Shown here one piece after another: positions 16,771 to 25,613 of a DNA stretch of 64,000 nt. Within the stretch, counting starts at the first letter, position 1. Every line of letters starts with the position of its first letter. A program made the position numbers and the translations under genes. The DNA comes from Paenibacillus yonginensis (GTDB lineage: Bacteria > Bacillota > Bacilli > Paenibacillales > Paenibacillaceae). The stretch spans positions 496,001-560,000 of the forward strand of contig NZ_CP014167.1 in assembly GCF_001685395.1 (NCBI RefSeq), in the 5' to 3' direction. The notes under the pieces are model-generated. The model made no database searches and was not told the DNA's origin. It saw nothing but the letters and a program-made list of their open reading frames with translations.

Positions 16771-17886
16771 ATGTTAAAGATAGGTTCACACGTATCCTTT
16801 TCAGATAAAGGATTAATCACAGCAACCAAAGAAGCGGCCTCTTACGGGTCGAACACTTTTATGATATATACGGGAGCCCCGCAGAATACGCGCCGCAAAC
16901 CGATCGAAAGCATGAACATCGAAGAAGGCAAAGCTTTGATGCAGGAAGCGGGCATTGACGAGATCGTGGTTCATGCTCCTTATATTATCAACCTGGGTTC
17001 GTATAAGTCCAATACCTACCAGCTTGCCGTGGATTTTTTGCAGCAGGAAATTCATCGTACCCATGCGCTTGGCGTGACTCAAATTGTGCTTCATCCGGGC
17101 GCTTTCACGGACAAGGATGCCGAATACGGCGTCGAGCGGATTGCCGAAGGCCTCAACGAAGTGTTGAACGGAACGCATGAAACGGATGTTCATATTGCCC
17201 TGGAGACAATGGCGGGCAAAGGAACGGAGATGGGCCGCAGTTTCGAAGAGCTGGCGCGTATTATGGACAAGGTCACTCATAACGAACGTCTAACGGTAAC
17301 CATGGACACCTGCCATATTCACGATGCGGGTTATGATATCGTAAATGATCTGGACGGCGTACTGAGCGAGTTTGACCGTCTCGTCGGCTTGAACAGAATC
17401 CAGGTTATGCACATTAATGACAGCAAAAATCCTGCCGGCTCCCGCAAAGACAGACATACGCCGCTTGGAACCGGATATATCGGCTTTGAGGCGATCAAAC
17501 GTTTCACCCAGCATGAGGCGCTGAAGCATCTGCCGTTCATTTTGGAGACGCCTTGGATCGGGAAAGACGCCAAAACGCAGCGTCCTATGTACGAGGTCGA
17601 GATTGCGCTTCTGCGCGGCAATGTAGCAGAACGTTTCGGCAGCGCGTTTGTTGAAGATTTGGACAAGCTCAGAGCGTTTTTTGCCAAGCAGGATATTAAG
17701 TCTCGCAGCTTTGTGCTGGAAACCTGGAATCTGTTAAAGAACGACGCCAAAGCGAAGAAGGCGGATCCTCGTGAACCGGTGGAGCGCCTATATGATAGGG
17801 TCATGGAAGCGGAGCTTTTCACAGCTTTGAGCGAAGAGGAGATCAATCAGCGGTTGATCGCCTGGCTTGCAGAAGAGCAGGTGTAA
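16771..17886 (+). CDS. nfo: Endonuclease IV (AP endonuclease) with C-terminal extension
   Basis: A 371-residue Zn-dependent AP endonuclease that cleaves 5' of abasic sites in base excision repair. All nine metal ligands are visible: H68, H108, E145, D179, H182, H214, D227, H229 and E259 (in [44 protein letters not shown] and LETPW). E. coli Nfo is 285 residues. This protein carries about 80 extra C-terminal residues (from about 290; [20 protein letters not shown] and the end), charged and helical-looking, with no recognised domain. The ATG at 16771 follows AAAGGAG; an upstream in-frame ATG at 16747 lies before that site. Confidence 0.93.
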   Translation: MLKIGSHVSFSDKGLITATKEAASYGSNTFMIYTGAPQNTRRKPIESMNIEEGKALMQEAGIDEIVVHAPYIINLGSYKSNTYQLAVDFLQQEIHRTHALGVTQIVLHPGAFTDKDAEYGVERIAEGLNEVLNGTHETDVHIALETMAGKGTEMGRSFEELARIMDKVTHNERLTVTMDTCHIHDAGYDIVNDLDGVLSEFDRLVGLNRIQVMHINDSKNPAGSRKDRHTPLGTGYIGFEAIKRFTQHEALKHLPFILETPWIGKDAKTQRPMYEVEIALLRGNVAERFGSAFVEDLDKLRAFFAKQDIKSRSFVLETWNLLKNDAKAKKADPREPVERLYDRVMEAELFTALSEEEINQRLIAWLAEEQV

Positions 17887-17989
17887 TCCGGTCTGGAAAG
17901 ATGGGTGCAGCGCAAGTTCATTTCATGGTTAGACCCGAATGATGCAATTCTGTTGTTTGATTTGAACTGGGGAAGGGGCATAAGAAGGA

Positions 17990-18940
17990 ATGACAGATAA
18001 ACAGACGGAACCGCGCAGCGGAGCGCAAGAGCAGCAGAAACAGGGGCAGCACATCAAACCTCAACCGGGAAATTCAGGACAAGCCCGAGAGAATCGGGCT
18101 AGAATGCTGATTTCCTGTCCGGACGGGCCAGGCATAGTAGCGGCCGTATCTCGTTTTCTGTTTGAGCACGGGGCGAACATCGTCCAGTCCGATCAGTATA
18201 CGATGGACCCGGAGGGCGGCATGTTTTTTATGAGGATCGAATTTGATCTGGATCAGCTCCCGGTGCGGCTATCATCCATGGAACAAGATTTTGAGGAGGT
18301 TGCCCGTCATTTTCGGATGAACTGGTCCATCCATCCTTTAAGCCGGCGCAAGAAGCTCGCCATCTTTGTCTCCAAGGAAGACCACTGTCTGGTGGAGCTG
18401 CTTTGGCAGTGGCAGGCAGGGGATCTGGATGCGGAGATTTCAATGGTGATCAGCAATCATCCGGATATGGGCGATTATGTCCGTTCCTTCGGCATTCCCT
18501 ATCACCACATTCCGGTGACGCCGGAAACTAAAAGCGAAGCCGAACGGCGTCAGCTTGAGCTGGTGAATGGAAAGGTCGATGTCATCGTGCTGGCCAGATA
18601 TATGCAAATTCTAAGTCCGGCTCTTATTCAGCCTTACCGCAACCGTCTGATCAATATTCATCATTCTTTTCTTCCTGCTTTTGTAGGCGGCAAACCTTAC
18701 GCTCAGGCTTATGACCGGGGCGTTAAGATCATTGGGGCAACAGCCCATTATGTGACAGAGGAGCTGGACGGCGGTCCGATCATCGAGCAGGACGTACAGC
18801 GGGTCAGTCACCGGGATAACGTAGCCGAGCTGAAGCGGATCGGCCGGACGATTGAGCGGGTAGTGCTGGCCAGAGCTGTCAAATGGCATATCGAGGACCG
18901 GATTCTGGTTCACCAGAACAAAACGGTTGTCTTCAATTAA
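17990..18940 (+). CDS. purU: Formyltetrahydrofolate deformylase
   Basis: A 316-residue enzyme that hydrolyses 10-formyl-THF to formate and THF, balancing one-carbon pools. An N-terminal ACT domain (about residues 38-110, ISCPDGPGIVAAVSRFL) is followed by a formyltransferase fold. The catalytic region has HHSFLPAFVGGKPY and GATAHYVTEELDGGPIIEQD, with the Asn/His/Asp triad of the family. The first 35 residues are a low-complexity Gln-rich extension, longer than in typical PurU (about 280-300). The ATG at 17990 follows AGAAGGA closely. Its own terminator lies at 18979. Confidence 0.93.
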   Translation: MTDKQTEPRSGAQEQQKQGQHIKPQPGNSGQARENRARMLISCPDGPGIVAAVSRFLFEHGANIVQSDQYTMDPEGGMFFMRIEFDLDQLPVRLSSMEQDFEEVARHFRMNWSIHPLSRRKKLAIFVSKEDHCLVELLWQWQAGDLDAEISMVISNHPDMGDYVRSFGIPYHHIPVTPETKSEAERRQLELVNGKVDVIVLARYMQILSPALIQPYRNRLINIHHSFLPAFVGGKPYAQAYDRGVKIIGATAHYVTEELDGGPIIEQDVQRVSHRDNVAELKRIGRTIERVVLARAVKWHIEDRILVHQNKTVVFN

Positions 18941-18978
18941 ACCGAACAAGTAAACCGAACAAGCAGTAAATAACCAGG

Positions 18979-19027
18979 CACTTTCCCGGCGGAGTGATTC
19001 GCTTTCAGGGGAAGTGTTTCTTTTTTT
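18979..19027 (+). terminator. Intrinsic terminator of purU
   Basis: CACTTTCCC (18979-18987) pairs with GGGGAAGTG (19008-19016) with one G-U pair, followed by TTTCTTTTTTT. Confidence 0.85.
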
Positions 19028-19154
19028 ACGAAAACAGGGTATAAACATCCTGAATTTAGGGGTAATGTATGGGGAAAGGGGCAGTATGGGCTTCAGGCGC
19101 ATCAAGGCTTCGGAACCGAATTATCGAAAGTTGTAGAAAAAAGGTTAGATAGTG

Positions 19155-19163
19155 TGTTACAAT
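19155..19163 (+). promoter_or_regulatory. tkt: Extended -10 promoter of tkt
   Basis: TG-T-TACAAT at 19155-19163 is an extended -10 element. No good -35 element lies at the standard distance; TTGTAG at 19131 is 21 bases away. It is about 95 bases before the tkt start codon. Confidence 0.55.
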
Positions 19164-19180
19164 ATCAGCAGATATAAATA

Positions 19181-19205
19181 GTCATTTTGACTTTTTCAAA
19201 ATGAC
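19181..19205 (+). repeat. Perfect 10-bp inverted repeat in the tkt leader
   Basis: GTCATTTTGA (19181-19190) and TCAAAATGAC (19196-19205) flank CTTTT. The hairpin sits about 18 bases after the predicted -10 element and 53 bases before the start codon. It is not followed by a T-run, so it is either an operator just downstream of the promoter or an mRNA 5' stabiliser. Confidence 0.7.
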
Positions 19206-19257
19206 GATATCAATACCCAATCATATTCCTGGAAGGAATAGAGGAGGAAACAATTTC

Positions 19258-21282
19258 ATGAGTTCAATTGCACAGAACAAAGAAATCGATGCCTTGTCGA
19301 TCACAACGATCCGTACTTTGGCTATCGACGCTATCGAGAAAGCTAATTCCGGACATCCAGGTATGCCAATGGGCTCCGCGCCAATGGGCTACCAATTGTT
19401 TGCAAAAACAATGAATCACAACCCGGCTAATCCGACATGGATCAACCGTGACCGTTTCGTTTTGTCTGCAGGACATGGTTCCATGCTCCTTTACAGCTTG
19501 CTGCACCTGAGCGGCTATGATCTTTCTTTGGAAGATTTGAAACAATTCCGTCAATGGGGAAGTAAAACTCCAGGCCACCCAGAGTTTGGCCACACTGCCG
19601 GTGTAGACGCTACTACAGGCCCGCTGGGCCAAGGTATTGCAATGGCGGTAGGTATGGCAATGGCAGAACAGCATCTGGCTGCTACTTACAACAAAGGCGA
19701 CTTCAAAGTAGTCGATCATTATACTTACGGCATTTGCGGCGACGGCGATTTGATGGAAGGCGTTTCTGCTGAAGCGGCATCCCTCGCAGGCCACCTGAAA
19801 CTCGGCAAATTGATCTTCCTCTATGACTCTAACGATATTACTTTGGACGGTAAAGCAAACCTGAGCTTCTCCGAAAACGTAAGACAACGTTTCGACGCTT
19901 ACGGCTGGCAAACCCTGTTCGTAGAAGACGGCAATGATCTGGACGCTATCGCAGCTGCTATCGAAGAAGCGAAAAAAGATACAGCTCGTCCTACTCTGAT
20001 CGAAGTTAAAACCGTAATCGGCTACGGCAGTCCGAACAAACAAGGCATCGGCGGCCACGGCGGTACTCACGGTTCTCCGCTGGGTAAAGACGAAGCCAAA
20101 CTGACTAAAGAATTCTACAAATGGGTTTACGAAGAAGATTTCTACGTTCCGCAAGAAGTCCGCGACCATTTTGCAGAAGTGAAAGAAAAAGGCGCAAAGG
20201 TCAACAAAACTTGGGATGAGCAGTTTGCGAAATACAAAGCTGAATTCCCAGAATTGGCTAAACAATTCGAACTGGCTATTTCCGGCCAATTGCCAGAAGG
20301 CTGGGACAAAGACCTGCCTAAATACAGCAAAGATGACAAAGCGGTTTCCACTCGCGTGGCTTCCGGTAACGCTTTGAACGGCCTGGCTCCTAACGTGCCT
20401 AACCTGGCCGGCGGTTCCGCTGACCTTGAAAGCTCCACAATGACTCACCTGAAAGGTCTTACGAACTTCGCTCCAGGCAGCTACGAAGGCCGCAATATTT
20501 ACTTCGGCGTTCGTGAGTTCGGTATGGCTACAGCTATGAACGGTATCGCTTTGCACAGCGGTATTAAAGTATTCGGCGGTACATTCTTTGTATTCACCGA
20601 CTACCTGCGTCCGGCTGTTCGTCTGGCAAGCTTGATGAAGCTGCCTGTAACTTACGTTCTTACGCATGACAGTATCGCTGTCGGCGAAGACGGTCCTACG
20701 CATGAACCAATCGAACAACTGGCTTCCCTGCGTATTATTCCAGGTTTGACTGTCATCCGTCCTGCTGACGGCAATGAAACTTCCGCAGCATGGGCTTATG
20801 CGGTTGAGAATACATCAAACCCGGTTGCTCTGGTTCTGACTCGTCAAAACCTGCCTATTCTTGAGAACACGGCTGAGCTTGCTCGCGAAGGCATCAAACG
20901 CGGCGGTTATGTCGTATCCGATGCAAAAGACGGCAAACCGGTTGCTCAATTGATCGCAACAGGTTCCGAAGTTCAACTGGCTGTTAAAGCACAAGCCAAA
21001 TTGGCAGAGGAAGGCATCCAAGTACGTGTTGTCAGCCTGCCAAGCTTCGACCTCTTCGAAAAACAAGATAAAGCTTATAAAGATTCCGTAATTCTTCCGG
21101 ACGTTAAAGCCCGCGTAGCCATCGAAATGGCTTCTCCGTTCGGCTGGGAACGTTATGCTGGCGAAAGCGGCAAAATCCTCGGTATCGACACCTTCGGTGC
21201 TTCCGCCCCTGGCGACAAAGTCATCGCAGAATACGGCTTTACCGTTGAAAATGTCGTGAAGCTGGTTAAAGAACAGTTGTAA
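19258..21282 (+). CDS. tkt: Transketolase
   Basis: A 674-residue ThDP-dependent enzyme of the pentose phosphate pathway that moves C2 units between sugar phosphates. The ThDP motif [20 protein letters not shown] to DSND is at about residues 160-190. The transketolase signature [12 protein letters not shown] is near residue 75 and [17 protein letters not shown] near 480. The ATG at 19258 follows GAGGAGG; an in-frame ATG at 19201 lies upstream of that site. Codon use is unusually uniform (CTG, GAA, AAA, GGC, GTT/GTA) compared with its neighbours, as expected for a highly expressed gene. It has its own promoter region and terminator. Confidence 0.97.
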   Translation: MSSIAQNKEIDALSITTIRTLAIDAIEKANSGHPGMPMGSAPMGYQLFAKTMNHNPANPTWINRDRFVLSAGHGSMLLYSLLHLSGYDLSLEDLKQFRQWGSKTPGHPEFGHTAGVDATTGPLGQGIAMAVGMAMAEQHLAATYNKGDFKVVDHYTYGICGDGDLMEGVSAEAASLAGHLKLGKLIFLYDSNDITLDGKANLSFSENVRQRFDAYGWQTLFVEDGNDLDAIAAAIEEAKKDTARPTLIEVKTVIGYGSPNKQGIGGHGGTHGSPLGKDEAKLTKEFYKWVYEEDFYVPQEVRDHFAEVKEKGAKVNKTWDEQFAKYKAEFPELAKQFELAISGQLPEGWDKDLPKYSKDDKAVSTRVASGNALNGLAPNVPNLAGGSADLESSTMTHLKGLTNFAPGSYEGRNIYFGVREFGMATAMNGIALHSGIKVFGGTFFVFTDYLRPAVRLASLMKLPVTYVLTHDSIAVGEDGPTHEPIEQLASLRIIPGLTVIRPADGNETSAAWAYAVENTSNPVALVLTRQNLPILENTAELAREGIKRGGYVVSDAKDGKPVAQLIATGSEVQLAVKAQAKLAEEGIQVRVVSLPSFDLFEKQDKAYKDSVILPDVKARVAIEMASPFGWERYAGESGKILGIDTFGASAPGDKVIAEYGFTVENVVKLVKEQL

Positions 21283-21292
21283 TCAGGTTAGC

Positions 21293-21325
21293 CAAGCGCT
21301 GCGGACTACCCGCAGCGCTTGCCTT
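21293..21325 (+). terminator. Intrinsic terminator of tkt
   Basis: CAAGCGCTGCGG (21293-21304) and CCGCAGCGCTTG (21310-21321) form a perfect 12-bp stem with loop ACTAC, followed by a T-rich stretch. Confidence 0.88.
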
Positions 21326-21348
21326 TCTATGCCTGAAAAGAAATGAAA

Positions 21349-21382
21349 AACGGCCTTACCGCCAATTGACGATAAAGCCGTT
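21349..21382 (-). terminator. Terminator of the dehydrogenase gene (minus strand)
   Basis: On the - strand AACGGCTTTATCG pairs with CGGTAAGGCCGTT over 13 bp with two G-U pairs, followed by TTTTTC. Confidence 0.85.
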
Positions 21383-21425
21383 ATCAATCTTTCAGGAAAG
21401 AGGGAAGGATTCCCTCCTGGTTCGG

Positions 21426-22322
21426 TTACTTCTGGTTATCCGCGATCCGATGTCCGATCCACTGCTCGTAGACTTTAACGACAGCGGAGAGATCCTCGTC
21501 GCCGTAACCTTGGGTTTGTCCAGCCTGGAACAAGGATTTGGCCAGGTTCAGCATTGGCGAAGGCATTCCGGCTCCGTCGTTCAGCGAGGAAGCCAATTTC
21601 AGGTCCTTCAGCATCAAAGCGAGGGAGAATTGGTTGTCGAAATTATGTTCAATGATTTTGAGCCCTTTCAAATCTGCGGCTTTGCTGCCTGCAGAACCGA
21701 GCTGAACGAGCTCCAGGAATGTATCGACCGGCAGACCGGCTTTGGAAGCCATGGCAAAACCTTCGGCGAGTGCCAGGTTATTGATGCCTACGATGGTGTT
21801 ATGAGCCAGCTTGGCGATTGAACCTGTACCGTTGTCGCCCATGTGCAGGACCTTTTTGCCCATCGTGTCAAAAAGATCCCGCTGCGCCTCTACGGTTTCA
21901 GCAGGTCCGCCGACCATAAAGACCAGCGTGCCGTCAATAGCCGCAGGTTTGCTGCCCGTGACCGGCGCGTCGAGGAAGCTTCCGCCTTTGGCGGCGACCT
22001 TCTCGGCAAGCTGTTTGGACAGGGCTGGGGAAATAGTGCTGGAGTCGATTACGACGGCACCTTCCGCAAGTCCGGCAAGCAGGCCGTCCTGACCGTCATA
22101 AACGGCTGCGATGGAACTGTCATCGCTGACCATTGTAATGACAACGTCTTGACCGGCTGCAGCTTCACGGGGAGTGAGGGCAACAGCCGCTCCTTCTTGG
22201 GACAAAGCTTCCGCTTTGGCGGTTGAGCGGTTATAAACGGTAACGGGGTATCCTTGCTTCAGAAGATTGGAGGCCATAGGAGCTCCCATAGTGCCAAGAC
22301 CGATAAATCCGATTTTTTTCAT
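21426..22322 (-). CDS. 3-hydroxyisobutyrate dehydrogenase-type NAD(P)-oxidoreductase
   Basis: A 298-residue beta-hydroxyacid dehydrogenase. The Rossmann motif GFIGLGTMGAPMASNLL is at residues 4-20. The substrate-binding DAPVTGS and the catalytic Lys in AKLAHNTIVGINN are typical of the 3-hydroxyisobutyrate / tartronate semialdehyde reductase family; the exact substrate cannot be told from sequence. The start is the ATG at 22322 after AGAAGGTG; a GTG three codons upstream overlaps the Shine-Dalgarno. It is a single gene, convergent with tkt. Confidence 0.88.
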   Translation of the reverse strand: MKKIGFIGLGTMGAPMASNLLKQGYPVTVYNRSTAKAEALSQEGAAVALTPREAAAGQDVVITMVSDDSSIAAVYDGQDGLLAGLAEGAVVIDSSTISPALSKQLAEKVAAKGGSFLDAPVTGSKPAAIDGTLVFMVGGPAETVEAQRDLFDTMGKKVLHMGDNGTGSIAKLAHNTIVGINNLALAEGFAMASKAGLPVDTFLELVQLGSAGSKAADLKGLKIIEHNFDNQFSLALMLKDLKLASSLNDGAGMPSPMLNLAKSLFQAGQTQGYGDEDLSAVVKVYEQWIGHRIADNQK

Positions 22323-22469
22323 TGTCGTCACCTTCTATATCTTTTTTTAAATACTTAGCTTATTTTACCACGGCGAGCGGCAGGTGCGGAATGTCCTTGT
22401 TTTCAGGGGGAAATTACAGTATCCTGGATTTGGCTGCCGGGCAGGACAAGTTAAGCAGCATGTTTACTC

Positions 22470-22512
22470 AAACAAAGTATACTTAAACAAGTATGCTAAA
22501 ACAAAGTTAACG
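22470..22512 (+). repeat. Three tandem imperfect repeats before pgi
   Basis: AAACAAAGTATACTT (22470), AAACAAGTATGCTA (22485) and AAACAAAGTTAACG (22499) follow each other with 14-15 base periodicity, ending at the pgi Shine-Dalgarno. This is either a tandem operator or simply A-rich leader sequence. Confidence 0.5.
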
Positions 22513-22526
22513 GAGGCGTTATCCTA

Positions 22527-23882
22527 ATGTCTAAACAAGTTAGTTTTGATTACAGCAAAGCCCTTTCGTTCGTAAACCAACATGAAATCGATAATTTGGC
22601 AGAGCCTATTCGTCTGGCTCATGAGCAGCTGCATAAAGGCACTGGCGCAGGTTCCGACTACCTGGGCTGGATTGACCTGCCTACAGCTTATGACAAAGAA
22701 GAATTCGCCCGCATTCAGCAGGCTGCCAAGAAGATCCAAAGCGATTCCGAAGTTCTGATCGTAATCGGCATCGGCGGTTCTTACTTGGGCGCACGCGCAG
22801 CAATCGAAGCGTTGCAGCATTCTTTCTACAACCTGCTTCCTAAAGACAAACGGAAAACACCAGAAATCTATTTTGCCGGCAACAACATCAGCTCCACTTA
22901 TGTAACGCATCTGCTGGACCTGATCGAAGGCAAAGATTTCTCGGTTAACGTCATTTCCAAATCCGGTACAACAACTGAACCTGCGATCGCTTTCCGTATC
23001 TTCCGCAAAGCTTTGGAAGAGAAATACGGTAAAGAAGAAGCCCGCAAACGGATCTACGCAACAACGGACCGCGAAAGAGGCGCGCTGAAGAAACTGGCTA
23101 ATGAAGAAGGCTACGAAAGCTTCGTCATTCCTGATGATGTAGGCGGACGTTATTCTGTTCTTACCGCTGTAGGTTTGCTGCCAATCGCGGCTGCCGGCAT
23201 CAACATCGAAGAAATGATGAAGGGTGCGGCAGACGCGGCTAAAGAATACAGCAACCCTAACGTGGCCGAGAACGGCGCCTACCAATATGCAGCTGTCCGC
23301 AACGCTTTGTACCGCAAAGGCAAAGTCACTGAAATTCTGGTGAACTACGAGCCATCCCTGCACTATGTTTCCGAATGGTGGAAGCAGCTGTACGGCGAAA
23401 GCGAAGGCAAAGACTACAAAGGCATTTATCCGGCTTCCGTAGACTTCTCGACGGACCTTCACTCGATGGGCCAATTCATCCAGGAAGGCAACCGAAACAT
23501 CTTTGAAACCGTCATCCAGGTTGAAGAAGCTAAAGCCCATATCACGATCGAAGAAGATCCGGCCGATCTGGATGGATTGAACTTCCTGACTGGCAAAACG
23601 ATGGACTTCGTTAACAAAAAAGCGTTCCAAGGAACGCTGCTGGCGCACACGGACGGTCAAGTGCCTAACCTGATCGTAAACGTGAAAGACATGAGCCCGT
23701 ATTCCTTCGGCTACCTCGTTTATTTCTTCGAGAAAGCCTGCGGCGTGAGCGGCTACTTGTCCGGCGTTAACCCATTTGACCAGCCGGGCGTTGAAGCTTA
23801 CAAGAAAAACATGTTTGCCCTGCTTGGCAAACCAGGCTACGAGAAAGAAAAAGCCGAGCTGGAAGCCAGACTTACCGAGTAG
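22527..23882 (+). CDS. pgi: Glucose-6-phosphate isomerase
   Basis: A 451-residue glycolytic enzyme interconverting glucose-6-P and fructose-6-P; the length matches Bacillus Pgi. Signatures include [35 protein letters not shown] and [14 protein letters not shown]. The catalytic Glu is in the last of these regions and a Lys is near the C-terminus. The ATG at 22527 follows GGAGGCG at a slightly long spacing. Codon use is strongly biased, like tkt, indicating high expression. It is transcribed alone and a terminator follows. Confidence 0.96.
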   Translation: MSKQVSFDYSKALSFVNQHEIDNLAEPIRLAHEQLHKGTGAGSDYLGWIDLPTAYDKEEFARIQQAAKKIQSDSEVLIVIGIGGSYLGARAAIEALQHSFYNLLPKDKRKTPEIYFAGNNISSTYVTHLLDLIEGKDFSVNVISKSGTTTEPAIAFRIFRKALEEKYGKEEARKRIYATTDRERGALKKLANEEGYESFVIPDDVGGRYSVLTAVGLLPIAAAGINIEEMMKGAADAAKEYSNPNVAENGAYQYAAVRNALYRKGKVTEILVNYEPSLHYVSEWWKQLYGESEGKDYKGIYPASVDFSTDLHSMGQFIQEGNRNIFETVIQVEEAKAHITIEEDPADLDGLNFLTGKTMDFVNKKAFQGTLLAHTDGQVPNLIVNVKDMSPYSFGYLVYFFEKACGVSGYLSGVNPFDQPGVEAYKKNMFALLGKPGYEKEKAELEARLTE

Positions 23883-23946
23883 TTTTTAGCGGTTAGTTCT
23901 TAACTTTCAAGCCTCAAATAGGCTATAATAATAGTCAGACCTCAAG

Positions 23947-23982
23947 AAGCAGTTCGCGGCCTTCAGGCGGAACTGCTTTTTG
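23947..23982 (+). terminator. Intrinsic terminator of pgi
   Basis: AAGCAGTTC (23947-23955) pairs with GAACTGCTT (23970-23978), followed by TTT. Confidence 0.85.
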
Positions 23983-24070
23983 ATTACAACAAGACACATT
24001 TATTTGTGGAAAGCTTGCGCTTTTTATCGAACCATGCATCATTAACGGCATAAAAGGAAGGATCACACAT

Positions 24071-24703
24071 ATGCTTACTACATACAAAACGGTCCGCCGC
24101 GAAGGCAGCAAAGAAATTGTCATCAAGAAATCGAGATTTATCGGACATATCCGGCCTGTGGAGACGGAGGAAGAAGCGGTCGCTTTCATCGAAGAAATCA
24201 AGAAGCAGCATTGGAACGCTACACATAACTGCTCAGCTTACATGATTGGCGAGCGGGATGAAATTCAGAAGCAGTCGGATGATGGAGAGCCGAGCGGAAC
24301 GGCGGGTAAACCTATTTTGGAGGTGATCAGAAATCAGGGGCTCAAAAATGTCGCAATCGTAGTTACCCGTTATTTTGGCGGAATCCTGCTAGGGGCTGGA
24401 GGCCTTATCCGGGCCTATACGGACGGAGCCGTCGCAGCTATTGAAGCTGGAGATCCAATTATTCGTGTACTGCACCGCGAAATTGTTGTAGAATTGGACT
24501 ATACCTGGTTGGGCAAAGTCGAGAATGAGCTGAGAAATCGGGGAATCCGAATGGGACAAACCGAATTCACCGACAAAGTGAGACTCACTTGCCTTCCGCT
24601 TGAGCCTGAGGCCGAGCAGTTTAAAGCATGGATGACCGATTTGACACAAGGACAGTCTCAGATTACGGAAGGTGAAAGCATCTTTTATATCGAAGGAGAG
24701 TAG
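24071..24703 (+). CDS. YigZ/IMPACT family protein
   Basis: A 210-residue protein of the UPF0029/YigZ (YvyE) family. The N-terminal domain bears the signature VTRYFGGILLGAGGLIRAYTDG and the DDGEPSGTAGKPI motif shared with eukaryotic IMPACT. A second ferredoxin-like domain (DUF1949) covers about residues 135-205. Proposed links are to translation or ribosome stress, but no firm bacterial role is established. The ATG at 24071 follows AAGGAAGG. A TetR gene begins 3 bases after its stop, so the two form an operon. Confidence 0.9.
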   Translation: MLTTYKTVRREGSKEIVIKKSRFIGHIRPVETEEEAVAFIEEIKKQHWNATHNCSAYMIGERDEIQKQSDDGEPSGTAGKPILEVIRNQGLKNVAIVVTRYFGGILLGAGGLIRAYTDGAVAAIEAGDPIIRVLHREIVVELDYTWLGKVENELRNRGIRMGQTEFTDKVRLTCLPLEPEAEQFKAWMTDLTQGQSQITEGESIFYIEGE

Positions 24704-24706
24704 TCT

Positions 24707-25297
24707 ATGGCGAGAAGAGCAGTAGAACATGAATTGACGAGAGAGAGGATCATGGAGGCAGCCAGGCATTTGTTTATTACCAAAGGATACCGATCGATTT
24801 CCATGCGAAGCATCGGTCAGCATCTGGGCTACAGTCATGGTTCGCTGTATTATCATTTTAAGGAAAAAGCCGAGTTGTTTTACGCGATTGTCATCCAGGA
24901 TTTTCACCATGTTGCCCTGCTGTTTGACCAGGTTATGGAGAGGCCGCTGGAGCCGGGTTTAACTCGAATTGAGCAGCTGATGCTGGAATTTATCAAATTT
25001 GGTTTGGATCACCCGCATCAATACGAAATCATGTTTATGCTTCGGGACGAGGAGATTCTGGCTTACTGCAGATCCGAACAAACCAAATGCTATGAGCATT
25101 TCGCCTCGATCGTCCGCAAGCATTTGAAGGAAGAAGGACACCCGCTTCGGAATCATGTTACAATCCCACATCATATGTTCCTCAGTTTGAACGGATTTAT
25201 TTCCAACCATATTCAAGGCCGGGTGAGTTTTGAGGAGATCAAACCTTCAGCCATTGCACACGTTCAATTTCTGAACTACAACATCAATGCCGGATAA
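24707..25297 (+). CDS. TetR/AcrR-family transcriptional regulator
   Basis: A 196-residue repressor. Residues about 10-58 form the TetR helix-turn-helix: RIMEAARHLFITKGYRSISM, then RSIGQHLGYSHGSLYYHFKEK. The C-terminal ligand-binding part is all-helical with a His-rich stretch (VTIPHHMFLSLNGFISNHIQ). The ATG at 24707 is preceded by GAAGGAGAG, three bases after yigZ. The ligand and targets are unknown. The downstream cysA-like gene has its own promoter and may or may not be a target. Confidence 0.9.
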   Translation: MARRAVEHELTRERIMEAARHLFITKGYRSISMRSIGQHLGYSHGSLYYHFKEKAELFYAIVIQDFHHVALLFDQVMERPLEPGLTRIEQLMLEFIKFGLDHPHQYEIMFMLRDEEILAYCRSEQTKCYEHFASIVRKHLKEEGHPLRNHVTIPHHMFLSLNGFISNHIQGRVSFEEIKPSAIAHVQFLNYNINAG

Positions 25298-25307
25298 GCG
25301 GCTTTTT
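25289..25307 (+). terminator. Weak terminator at the end of the TetR gene
   Basis: GCCG (25289-25292) and CGGC (25299-25302) form a short stem followed by TTTTTATTT; it overlaps the stop codon. Confidence 0.4.
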
Positions 25308-25420
25308 ATTTAACCTTATCGCTTTAGTCAATTACATCAATATAACGTTAACTCATTAATTAATTAAACCAATAAGTTTATAAAGTCAGAGTAATAATCA
25401 TCTTTTCCGTTCCCTGCAGG

Positions 25421-25471
25421 CTGCAAAAAGCTTGTCCAGCGATGAATCAGCAGATTGGCTTTTTGCGGCAG
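25421..25471 (+). other. Hairpin in the 316-base gap before cysA
   Basis: CTGCAAAAAGC (25421-25431) is complementary to GCTTTTTGCGGCAG (25458-25471) apart from a two-base bulge. The rest of the gap is AT-rich with no gene. It lacks the SAM-riboswitch motifs that would be expected for S-box control of sulfur transport. Confidence 0.4.
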
Positions 25472-25515
25472 CATAAGGGACAACCCTGGGCTTTTCCAGA
25501 TTCTCCTATTCCTCG

Positions 25516-25544
25516 TTGACGATCCCGCTCCGGTCTGTTAAAGT
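25516..25544 (+). promoter_or_regulatory. Candidate sigma-A promoter of cysA
   Basis: TTGACG (25516-25521), a 17-base spacer and TAAAGT (25539-25544), about 70 bases before the cysA start. Confidence 0.6.
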
Positions 25545-25613
25545 ATTTTTAAAATCATAGTAATTTGATGAGATTAATCAATTAAAGCAGGGGCACAGGG
25601 AGGTCGAACTGGA

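Noticed and set aside
19264-20718. 484-residue open frame on the - strand inside tkt
   Set aside because: It is antisense to a highly expressed gene with uniform codon use, which removes stops on the other strand. It has a Phe/Val/Cys-rich composition and no ribosome binding site.
22524-23660. 378-residue open frame on the - strand inside pgi
   Set aside because: Same artefact as in tkt: antisense to a strongly codon-biased gene, no recognisable domain.
25298-25613. S-box (SAM) riboswitch before cysA
   Set aside because: The S-box core motifs are absent; only a plain hairpin at 25421-25471 is present.
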